A DNA stretch of 64,000 nt from the NCBI GenBank assembly GCA_027563935.2, contig CM050454.1, positions 9,018,001 to 9,082,000 on the forward strand. Reading direction: 5' to 3'. Under the pieces are notes generated by a model, which saw only the letters and a program-made list of their open reading frames with translations, did not search any database and had not been told where the DNA came from. Source of the stretch: Costus lasius (taxonomy: Eukaryota; Streptophyta; Magnoliopsida; Zingiberales; Costaceae). Numbering within the stretch: the first letter of the stretch is position 1; each line of letters opens with the position of its first letter. Shown here piece by piece: positions 12,571 through 21,707 of the stretch. The position numbers and the translations under genes are program-made.

Positions 12571-14006
12571 GTTGTCCTTAGCTCTCCTACACTATAAAGA
12601 CTTTTTGAAAATAAAAGTTTACTTAATATTGGATAATTAAAAAATATTGATTCATAAAACCCTTCCAAAATAAAATTTTACCATGAAATTAGGAGATATA
12701 TATACAACTGATTTATATTTGCTTGTGTCTTCTGTAGCTCTTGCGGAGATAAGTTTGGAGTAGGCATCAATAATCTATATACAAGCACACAAAGAAACTA
12801 TGAGTTTGACTTCATATTTACAATAATATATATACAAACACACTTACATCGTCCTCTACCATTTCTCCAAAAAGAAAAAGACAAGTTTGCCACTTATACA
12901 ACTGTCATGACAAGCCCTCATTAACTTTATCCATGGGAGTTGCTAAAAATGTATCTAGCATGTCATGCTATTCATTCCTTATTATATCTCGACCTTTAAA
13001 TTTTGTACTGTTCAAATACTACATATAAGTAAAAATTATTAGATATCAATATGATGAATCAAAATTAATAATTAAAGTGTACTATTTTGTTAGGTAGTGG
13101 AAGGTCTTTGCTTTTCTCATCAATTTTAATCACCTACACAATCACAAGTTCATTAGTATACAAGTTCTACCTTATATGAAACAAATTTACATTTTTGAAA
13201 TAAATTCTACCTTATTTAAAATAAATTCTATCGTATCTAAAACAAGTGCATGTGGATTGGTTTCTTCCTTCTGTCTTTTTCGCAACATGTGCCTGCGTGT
13301 ATGGATTTCTATGTTGTCGACCCAGTGTCCATCTTTTTCCCCTCTAGTTGTAAGTGATATTTGGCTTGTTGAGATAATCTATCAACTTATCATCTTCTTC
13401 CTTGGCTACTTCTGGTAGCAGTACGAGGCCAAATTCATTAAAAAGATAAAACTCTTCTAGCATAAGGGTCAAGCCAGGAATTATCCGTATAGCATAAATA
13501 AAAATAAACTATATATCAATATGATTAATTCATTTATTGTTTATTAAATAGATTCAAATATACTGTCTTTAGTGAGCTTGTCCATTGTCTTACTCCATAT
13601 ATATTTTATGATAAGTTTGACATTTACCCATCTAAACAGTCGAGGGAATCGAATAACATCAATGTCATCTTGTTGGGTATGCTCATAAAATAATACTTAC
13701 AAATTCAACACATATAAAACATCAATAATATATATATATAAAATTAGATTAATTAAAAAATAAAAATAAAAAATACCTACATTGGGCACAATGACACATC
13801 TTCTAATAGCACATTTGTCTTTTTTTTCCATGGACTTGTTCAATTCATTTATTATAAATATATGAATTGCTTCTGACTAGTTATACTCATTTATTTGGTT
13901 AATATTATTTACATAACTAACTAAACTGCAGAACATTGTGTAATTATTTCTATAAAAAAATTATAAAACACATACAAAACAATTAATTTTCTTAACCTAT
14001 CTTTAT

Positions 14007-14237
14007 CTATAGGTAATATATATGCTTTTTTAATTTTTTTTTTTCAAGGCCTACGCGTCTAACACATATGCTTTTAAATTTTTCTTCCAAGAATGTAGAC
14101 TCTGTCAACCCTTTTCCTAGGTTAACAACTAACCCTTCAGGTTTAAGCCCAAAGATAAGAGTTACATCATTTACAGAAAACTTGACTAACATACCATTAA
14201 TAAAAAAACTATTATTTTGGTTATATAAACCTCCCAA
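14007..14237 (-). pseudogene. N-terminal fragment of the palindrome gene, left arm
   Basis: A 76-codon open stretch containing FSVNDVTLIFGLKPEG and VNLGKGLTESTFLEEKF. The pattern (F-S-x-x-D-V-x-L-I-x-G-L) resembles the region preceding the protease domain in plant proteins with a C-terminal Ulp1 domain (DUF1985/plant mobile-domain style). The degraded mirror copy lies at 14820-15000 on the plus strand. It lies upstream of the protease fragment in the same reading direction, so both are probably parts of one ancestral gene. Confidence 0.45.
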
Positions 14238-14480
14238 AAATGGCCAAAAGATGTGTTGGCCAAAAAGTTATCTTCTACATTCAGTAGCCTTGTAAGTTTT
14301 CTAAAATAATTTTATATCCTAGAAATACTACACCTACTAGATATGATTTTAGATAATTTGTTTTAACAAATTTATCTACCCCGCTAGTGGAAGTAAAATC
14401 ATACTTACTACCACTTATTTCACCTATACTCATATTTTTCTTTCTATAAAGGCAACCTGCAAATACACTATGTACAAACA

Positions 14481-14575
14481 TGCATATTTAAGATAGAACC
14501 TCAGTATAACTTTTAAATATTAAGTAAAACTTTTATACATTAAGGTAGATTTTTTTTTATATTGTTTTGAACTTT
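14481..14575. other. Spacer at the centre of the palindrome
   Basis: About 95 AT-rich bases without an inverted partner. It contains two to three GGTAGAAC-type units in plus orientation (AAGATAGAAC at about 14490, AAGGTAGA at about 14541), so the same repeat that ends the element also sits at its axis. Confidence 0.6.
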
Positions 14576-15946
14576 TATTCATATATAGTATGTTTTGCAA
14601 GTTGCTTTTATAGAAAAAAATAAGTACAAACGAAGTGACTGTGAGTATGATTCTACCTCCACTAACGGAATAGATAAATTTATTGTTAAAAAAATTATTT
14701 AGTATCATACCTAATAGGTGTAGTGTTTTTAGGATGCAAAACTATTTTAGAGAACTTAAAAGTCTACTGAATGTATAAAATGACCATTTGGCCAACACAC
14801 ATTTTGACCATTTTTGTATAGTTTTATATGACCAAAACAATGACTTTCTTACTAATAATATGTTAGTCAAGTTTCTGTGAAGGATGTAGCTCTCATCCTT
14901 GGACTTAAACCTAAAGGGTTAGTTGTCAACCTAAAAAAGGGTTGACATAGTCTATATTTTTAGAAGAAAAATTTAAAAGCATATATGTTAAATGCATAGG
15001 CTTCGAAAAAAACAAGAAGCATATGCATTACCTATAAATAGGCTAGGTTAAGAAAATTAATTATTATATATATATTTTTAGAAATAATTACACAATACCC
15101 CATTATTTAGTTAGTTATATTGATAATATTAACAAAATAAATGAGTATTACTGATCGGAAGCAATTCATACATTATTAATAAATGAATTAAATAAGTCAA
15201 GCAAAAAAGATAAATATGCTATTGAAGGATGTGTCATTATGCTTAATGTAAGTATTTTTTATTTTTTAATTAATCTAATTTTGTATATATACATTATTGA
15301 TATTCTATGTTTGTTGAATTTGTAGGTATGATTTTATGCGCATACTCAACAAGATGACATTGATGCCAGACAATTCTCTCGGCTCTTAAAATGAGTAAAT
15401 GGTAAACTTATCAAAAAAATCTACATTGAGTAAAACAATGGCCAAGCTCACTTAAAACATGATATGTTTGATTCTATTTAATAAAAATAAATGAATTAAT
15501 TATATTGATACATAATTTATTTTTATTTATGTTACGTAAATAGTTTCTGACTTGACCCTTGCGCCAGAAGAGCTTTATCTTTTTAATGAATTAGGCCCCC
15601 TACCGTTACTAAAAGTAGCCGAGGAAGAAAATAATAAGTTGATTGATTATCTCAACAAGCCAAGCATCACTTATATACAAAGGGGGAAGAAGACAGACAT
15701 TGGGTCGACAATGTAGAAATCCATACACGCAAACCCATGTTGTGAAAAAGACAAAAAGATGAAAATAATTCATATGTACTTATTTTAAATACGGTAAAAC
15801 TTGTTTTAAATAAGGTAGAACTTACTTCAAATAATGCAAAACATGTTTCATATTAAGGTAGAACTTGTATACTAATGAACTTGTGATTGTGTAGACGATT
15901 GAAATTGATGAGAAAAGCAAGGACCCTCTACCACATATAGACAAAG

Positions 15947-15948
<2 letters not shown>

Positions 15949-16034
<86 letters not shown>
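15949..16034. repeat. Long TA microsatellite
   Basis: About 85 bases of uninterrupted AT dinucleotides. A second short run lies at 16141-16162. The Tyr-Ile repeat ORF read through it is an artefact. Confidence 0.95.
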
Positions 16035-16041
<7 letters not shown>

Positions 16042-16354
16042 GAAGTCAAACTCACTACCACCTTTTGTGTTTGTATGCAGATTATTAATGCTTACTCCAA
16101 ACTTTTTTCTACGAGAGCTACAAAGGACACAAGCAAATATAGTATATATATATATATATATATCCTAATTTCCCGGTAAAATTTTATTTTGGGGTAGTTT
16201 TATGAATCAATACATTTTGACTATCCAAAATTAAGTAGATTTCCATTTTCACATAATCTTTATAGTGTAGGACAACTAAGGGCAGCAATGGAGTATGTAC
16301 TCCATATCACTTTAAGAGTCTGTATGCACTAGTGATTTAGCACTCATTCCACTG

Positions 16355-16610
16355 CACTTCCATGACCACTAATTTTTATTGAGTATTAATATTAAAGATG
16401 ATAACATAGTTGTTTACAATTCTATAAAGACTGGCACACGAGATAAAAAAGAAGTGAATAAATTAGTAATCTTTTAGTCTGTGTTTAAAGTTTTAAATTA
16501 ATAATCTTTATGTGGTAAAATAAAATTTTCTTTATATAATTGTATTTGGTTGGGAGTTATCTGAATGTGATTATTGATATTGATATTAGCGAGTGAGAGA
16601 TAGATTAGAC
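16355..16610 (+). pseudogene. Ulp1-like C48 protease fragment, right arm
   Basis: Mirror copy of the left-arm protease. The plus strand gives a decayed His block (HDH, stop, FLLS) and then INIKDDNIVVYNSIKT, near 16385-16440. Again Asn stands where the catalytic Asp of a YDS motif belongs. Further on, the position of the nucleophile Cys reads Tyr (GAT TAT TGA, near 16568-16576). This copy has thus lost more catalytic residues than the left copy. Confidence 0.6.
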
Positions 16611-17154
16611 ATATAATTATCCAAAACAATATACTAGGTACTTTATTTGAGTAGATTGAAATTATTTTATTTGTTATTTTTAAACAACTCTTATTATAAT
16701 ACTAAACTTCAATCTTTATCTATGTAGTGTCGATTATAGTGTTTTATATATAAAATTCATAAACTACCTTTCAAGAAATAAAGAATTTATTTTTTCCCAA
16801 TATGACATGGATCAGCTATGAGCAATTACGACTATAGAGTTCATAATGAGAATGATAATTTCTTAAATTACTGTAATTTAACTGATTGTATGTGAATAAT
16901 GATTGGTTATTGACATTATTTATGTATTATCACTGCTTATAGTTAGAGCAGTTGATATGTATCTTGTAATTTATATGATTGCGATATTGGTACAATTGTG
17001 ACAATGATTCAATGATAATTGTTGACAATTATATTTTTGTGATATTATTAACATGGTATTGTGTTAAACAATTGATATTTCTCTAGTGAAGTATATGTCG
17101 TAATTAGTATATATTGTAATTTGTCTTTAAGATAGTAATTGTGGTATATGCAGA

Positions 17155-17500
17155 GGTTATACTTTATTTTGAAGAGATTCTACCTTAATCCAGTGAGATT
17201 CTACCTTATTCTAGAAATGTCCTACCTTAATTTGAGAAGGTTCTACCTTATTTGGAAGAGGTTCTACCTTATTCCGGTGAGGTTCTACCTCAAGCAAGAA
17301 AGGTTCTACCTTATTCAAGAGAGATTCTACCTTAAGCGGGAGAGCTTCTACCTTACTCGAGAGAGGTTCTACCTTAAATGGAAGAGATTTTAATTTATTT
17401 TGAAAATGTTCTACCTTATTTTGGAGAAATTCTACCTTATTCTAATGAAGTTCTATCTTACTTCGAAAAGATTTTATCTTATTCGGGAGAGGTTCTTCCT
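17155..17500 (-). repeat. Inverted GGTAGAAC tandem array (right outer block)
   Basis: About sixteen units of roughly 21 bases, each reading GAGAGGTTCTACCTTATTC on the plus strand, the reverse complement of the left blocks. These units are more uniform than the left outer block. Confidence 0.9.
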
Positions 17501-18211
17501 ATGTCGTGTTAGTGCATGCCACTTAGCCCGTTGGCCACCTCTAACCGAACTTATCTAAATCCTATAACCCCTTGGCCTAATCTAAGATCATTCACTAATT
17601 TAAGTCCTGCAAGCCCAGCTAGTCTTATTGAGAATGCGTCCCATGCTATTACGCAATTCAACAATGTTCAGTAATCGTACCGAGTGCCTACTTTTATGGG
17701 TGTGTTTGCCATAGCTGGAGCTTTTAGTTTTTGCTGGTTAAGAAAATGCTAATTGGAAAATAGCTAATTGGAAAAGTTGAGTAGTGTTTGGAAAAAAATG
17801 TTGTGCTGGTCAGCAGCTGCTAAACTTCTTAGGTAGCTGATCAAATTTTAGAGAAATCTCATCCAACTCTCGACCCTTTAGATATTTTAACTTTTATGTG
17901 GATAAAATGAACTTACTTTCTCTTCTTTCCTCCATGCCTTCTTCTCTCCAGTGGCTCGTCTCTTGTGCATGGAGTCCCGTGAGATACCTACGAGCAGAAG
18001 AACAATGCCATGGGTTCAAGCAAGAAATGTCGAATCCAACAGATCTCAAGGTCCACCGTCAAGATCTATAGACAATTGAAATTCATCTTACCCATTTTGA
18101 TTGGTTGTGGCTAGAAGAACTCCAGTCTCTCCTTCCCAGGTTTTGGCGCCGCTTTGGCTTCTCTCCGTCAAACCCCTTGCGAGGACCTTTGTGCTCCGAA
18201 CCCTAAGATTT

Positions 18212-18475
18212 TAAAGTCCGACCATAGTGGAGAAGGGCAGCGTGCTGCTCCCGCCGGTGCCTCTACGTGAGCCAGTGGCGGTGGAGGTGGGCTTCATGCC
18301 CTATAGCGAACAGATCAATGGGTGGATCACCGGGATAGGGCTGGCGGCGCTGCTACTAGTGGAGCTAGGGAGTGGAAAGGGGTTGCTCAGCTACCATTCA
18401 CCCGCGATCATCTTCATCCAGATCTATACCGTGGTGGCGGCAGGCACGTTGCTCATCAAGCTAAGTAGTGTTTGA
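18212..18475 (+). pseudogene. Captured fragment of an LHC-like (ELIP/SEP/LIL type) chlorophyll-binding protein
   Basis: An open frame after a stop at 18212-18214 reads SPTIVEKGSVLLPPVPLREP, then GFMPYSEQINGWITGIG, then LAALLLVELGSGKGLL and a second hydrophobic stretch (IIFIQIYTVVAAGTLL), with a stop at 18473-18475. The E-x-x-N-G-x-x-x-x-x-G spacing and the following ALLLVELGSGKGLL helix recall the first chlorophyll-binding helix of light-harvesting-like proteins. Trp replaces the Arg of the NGR motif, so pigment binding would be lost. There is no start codon or transit peptide. It sits inside a putative hAT element, which suggests gene capture. Which LHC-like gene it came from is not clear. 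Confidence 0.45.
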
Positions 18476-18931
18476 CCGTTGACCAACCAGAAGCAGCATC
18501 TGAAAGCTGGGACTCAAGAGCTTCTGGCAGGAGCAGCAACTTCAGCAGGAACCCAGAAGTTGCTTGCGAAATGGGATAACTTCTCAAAAATAGCTGTTGC
18601 GGCTAGCAGAAGCAGCCTAGAAGCTGCACCAAATGCTGCCTATGTCTGTTTCATGTTGTCCTGCACAACAACCATTAACTAAGCGCGATTGTGCATTGAC
18701 AATCCCCAACCATAGGGGACCCAACACCCGCACAATGCATTGTGGGTGAAAAAAAACACATCATGCACAAGGAGCACCTTACTCTTCCCGCATGCACTCG
18801 CTCATTTATTGTTGCATTTGCTCACCAGGTCTCATTACATCAATCATCCAGTTCTATTGCACAATAGTTGTCATCATCGTTGCGCTTGAATCCCACCAGT
18901 CGTTAGTTTTTACTACTCTTTGCATCACATT

Positions 18932-19301
18932 CAGTGTTGTTAAATAGCCGCAATAGCGGCGCTATAGCGTTTTTTTATAACGGTTTTTGAGAAATCCATT
19001 ATGAAACGCTATAGCAGATAGGACCACATTATAATATTTTTAAATTTTAAAAATTAAAATTATGACTTGAATTGAATTGGTACTATGTGATCTTTCTTTA
19101 TCTAATTTATTTTATTTTTATGTAGCTAAATTTATTTGGTATATAACATATATTTCAAACGTTATACTTAATTTTTTTGTGTATAATATATATTTTAAAC
19201 GTTATATGACTTCCGCTATTTGCCCGCAACGCAATCCGCTATATCATATTACGGATTTTTAGCTTTCTACTATTTTCCGCGATACGCTATTAATAACACT
19301 G
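18932..19301. mobile_element. 370-bp hAT-type MITE with perfect 8-bp target duplication
   Basis: Terminal inverted repeats CAGTGTTGTTAAATAGC (left, from 18932) and CAGTGTTATTAATAGC (right, read from 19301 on the minus strand). The element is flanked by identical ATCACATT at 18924-18931 and 19302-19309. The 8-bp duplication and CAGTGTT ends fit the hAT superfamily. The interior is AT-rich with CGCTATAGCG-like palindromic words and no coding capacity. Confidence 0.9.
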
Positions 19302-19715
19302 ATCACATTGATCATGTCCAAACTAGCAGCAAGAGCTACAGTGCAAGCTGTGACTATTGTTGTAGCTCTCGCAAGTGTAAGTTGCACAATTGCGCAGGCT
19401 ACTGAGTAGGATAATTATAAGACAATAGATAATATTTGTTATCAAATTACACTTTATTACTATATGGAATACTTTATCATTCCAATCTACATTCATAATA
19501 CTCTAGAAATTATTAACTAATGATTTTAATAATCATACGGTATTCTACATATTTGACTTATGATTTTAATTATACAATATTCTACTGAACCCCTACATAT
19601 AATTTTCCCTACCAATAATGTACAGTATTTTTCCAATCAAGTAGTCACTATTGACCCAAAAGCACGTAGTTCGATCACACTTTTCTAAACTGCACAACTA
19701 CAACCAAATGCACCC

Positions 19716-20900
19716 TAAATCCTATAACTGCCTAGCCCAAGTGGTTGCAAACTAGCTTGAGTGCATAGTTCTTGAACTCAAGATCACCCATTTAACCCTG
19801 GTCCAAGGACTCATTTGAGCCCAAGAAGTCCTCTTCTCGAACTCGAGCCCAGTAGGCTTACGCACAATTCTCTTTCTCTCAAGCTAGAAACCCAATCTAG
19901 TAAGTCAACTGAGAGCCGCCTAATACTTTCCAAATACATCTCGAGGACCACCTCATCTGCATAAAGCCACCACTTAAGTCTATATGCTGATGTGGCATCT
20001 ACCATATAAGCACTTATTCTAGATATTTTTTTAATAGCCTCATCAAGTGCCACACCGTTACACTCTGGAGCACCATATCATCAAATATATGACGTCCTTG
20101 ACTTCTTTTCTTTTTAAAAGAAAAAAAGAAAACAACATGAAAGTTGACTGATCACAATCATGGAAGGAATAGAACCCAAAGTGAGGTTACTGCAACTAAA
20201 ATAATTTATTGGAACAGTATTTTCCCCAATGCAGATTCATCGTTATATGATAAATTATACTTTTTTAAGCTCACAAGTACCGAGAATGTCTTTTGCACAA
20301 GTACTAATTCTACCTATGTAAGCTCGAACATAAAAGATTTCGTTGGTATGTGATTGACTAGAAGGCCAAAAGATTCAGGTCCATCAAGATCATGTAAGAA
20401 ATTGTCTGATTAAATTTCTGTCGACGTGAAACCACCGCTACCTTCTTTATCTGCCCAGCTTCAGGTTCCAGATAAACCAGTAATTCAGAATTATCTGAGG
20501 TAAATATGCATCCGGAGATACTTTCCAACATTGAACAAATCCAACTAGCCGAAGTTAGATACACAAATAGAAGCTATTGTCATGCTCTAACAATGGTGGA
20601 TCAGGAGAATCACAAGGCCTGGTAAGCTCTTTATCATCTTTGTTTCAGATTCCTCAATTTACAACTACATAACACGGGATTTCTTAATCTTTGGTTTCCA
20701 AAATAAAAATAAAGAACACAAAATTTGATAGCTAAAAAACTCTTAATCACAAAAATCCATTGTTAGTTACATGAAACCCTAACTTGTTCATCATTTCGAC
20801 AAAAGAAGAGAGAACATCTTGTAAAACAAATACCACAGCGGACACTATAGATTACGGCGAGCGATCCGGCCCCAAAACAAAAGAGTCGGAGAAGAACAGT
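19716..20900. other. Intergenic or 3' region of the small minus-strand gene
   Basis: No protein domain recognised. If the small membrane protein gene splices at 20938, its 3' exon lies here. A minus-strand ORF at 20358-20564 was considered, but no clear acceptor or family resemblance supports it. Confidence 0.4.
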
Positions 20901-20902
20901 AA

Positions 20903-21130
20903 TCAAATATACGGTATGCGAGGGATCTCGTACCTATGGGCGAGGGTAGCAACGGCGACAAGGCGGCGGAGGCCGAGACGAAGCCGCGGGTAGGCCCGAA
21001 TCGAGAGCTCGGCCGCCTCCATCGTGAACGCCTCGACCGCTTCCAGGAAAGGGTTCAGGGTTCGGATCGGCGGCACATAGAGCGTGAGCGGCGCGGCGGA
21101 GACGGCCAATGCGAGCAGCAACTGCAGCAT
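20903..21130 (-). CDS. Small plant membrane-anchored protein of unknown function (first exon at least)
   Basis: The frame starts MLQLLLALAVSAAPLTLYVP, a hydrophobic N-terminus that could be a signal anchor, followed by PPIRTLNPFLEAVE and an Arg-rich amphipathic tail (RAYPRLRLGLRRL). As I recall, short proteins of this pattern (MLQL, PLTLY.PPIR, RAYPR) are widespread in plants, but no function is known to me. The exon may end after LAHR at a good donor (AG then GTACGAG, about 20937), which would replace the last 11 residues by a downstream exon or a short tail. Opposite-strand ORFs in this GC-rich block lack any such pattern. It lies about 0.6 kb beyond the 3' end of MATE gene 1, in the same orientation. 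Confidence 0.55.
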   Translation of the reverse strand: MLQLLLALAVSAAPLTLYVPPIRTLNPFLEAVEAFTMEAAELSIRAYPRLRLGLRRLVAVATLAHRYEIPRIPYI

Positions 21131-21707
21131 CTAGATCTGAACCAGCCGACTCCTTTCTTCTCGAGGATCGTAGCAAGGGTAAGGAGAGACGGGGAAGGTA
21201 GAAGAAGAAAGTTCCGGAGAGGCCTGGAACGTTCGGCAGGGACCGGTTGAAGGGGATGCGAGTCATCGAATCCGGGTTGTTGACGCGTCGCTTGGGTGGG
21301 TTCGGTGGCGAAGCATCTACACAGCTCGCATCTAAATTCGTGGCCACTCACCGTTCAATTTCGGTCTCATGGTGGCCCGTCGCATCATCGACCCTCGCCT
21401 TCAACTTCGTGTCAAACTTGGGTCCAGTCAGACAGCGACACGATCAAATTTTGGATTACTGATTCATTAATTAGACCCGTGGATCGACAGATTCATCAAT
21501 TTTAGATCAGTACAAGCTTTTAAAGCACACCAATTCTTTGATTTGACCTTGACATATAAACATCGCTATAACCTTCAAACAACTTGTACAATAATGGAAG
21601 CTATCTCTCCATTTAACTCTTCAATTTCTAAGCAGGCTCAACATTGAATCACCAAAGTAACTCTTTAATTTCTTAGCAGGCTCAAGATTGAATCACCAAA
21701 GCCTTGA

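Larger units (their letters stand above)
11500..14480. repeat. Left arm of a ~6-kb imperfect palindrome
   Basis: This arm matches the reverse complement of about 14575-17510. Anchor pairs: 11715-11760 with 17125-17170; 12004-12034 with 16831-16861; 12483-12600 with 16265-16370; 12725-12800 with 16060-16135; 13085-13165 with 15850-15925; 13261-13400 with 15640-15740; 14281-14480 with 14580-14775. Identity is moderate, with many substitutions and indels, so the duplication is old. It starts with GGTAGAAC repeats (11510-11747). Confidence 0.85.
9352..17510. mobile_element. Foldback/Mutator-like element with tandem-repeat termini and a 6-kb internal palindrome
   Basis: The element starts and ends in arrays of the same ~21-bp repeat in opposite orientation (9352-10390 and 17155-17500), as in foldback elements. 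Its interior holds a FAR1-type DNA-binding remnant (10436-10990), the domain shared with Mutator-derived proteins. It then holds a large imperfect palindrome (arms about 11500-14480 and 14575-17510). Each arm carries broken pieces of a Ulp1-like C48 protease gene. Plant Mutator relatives of the Kaonashi type and Arabidopsis FARE elements are known to combine Mutator genes, Ulp1-like domains or tandem-repeat ends. No exact ends or target duplication could be fixed, so the boundaries are those of the arrays. Confidence 0.6.
14575..17510. repeat. Right arm of the ~6-kb imperfect palindrome
   Basis: Reverse-complement partner of about 11500-14480. It contains the mirrored N-terminal fragment (14820-15000), another open stretch (about 15545-15715, with LTLAPEELYLFNELGPLP and IDYLNKPSITY), the protease remnant near 16370-16600 and an inverted GGTAGAAC array at its outer end. 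It is lengthened by a TA microsatellite absent from the left arm. Confidence 0.85.
17698..19715. mobile_element. Probable hAT-type non-autonomous element(s) carrying gene-derived sequence
   Basis: The left end (GGGTGTGTTTGCCATAGCTGGAGC, first bases at about 17698) has the look of hAT MITE ends. Two right-end candidates exist: near 18590-18650 (AGAAGCAGCCTAGAAGCTGCACC) and near 19690-19715 (CAACCAAATGCACCC), the latter a better mirror of the left. The interior holds the LHC-like fragment and the nested 370-bp MITE. No convincing 8-bp duplication was fixed. Confidence 0.4.

Noticed and set aside
15822..16061. ORF with Tyr-Ile repeats
   Set aside because: Reads through a TA microsatellite.
17530..17544. 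GTTGGCCACCTCTAA resembles the end of the hAT-like family at 41436
   Set aside because: No matching left end or 8-bp duplication could be located, so I did not call a separate element.
20936..21250. Plus-strand ORF starting MGEGSNGDKAAEAETK
   Set aside because: Antisense to the better-supported MLQLL frame; charged, low-complexity, no family resemblance.
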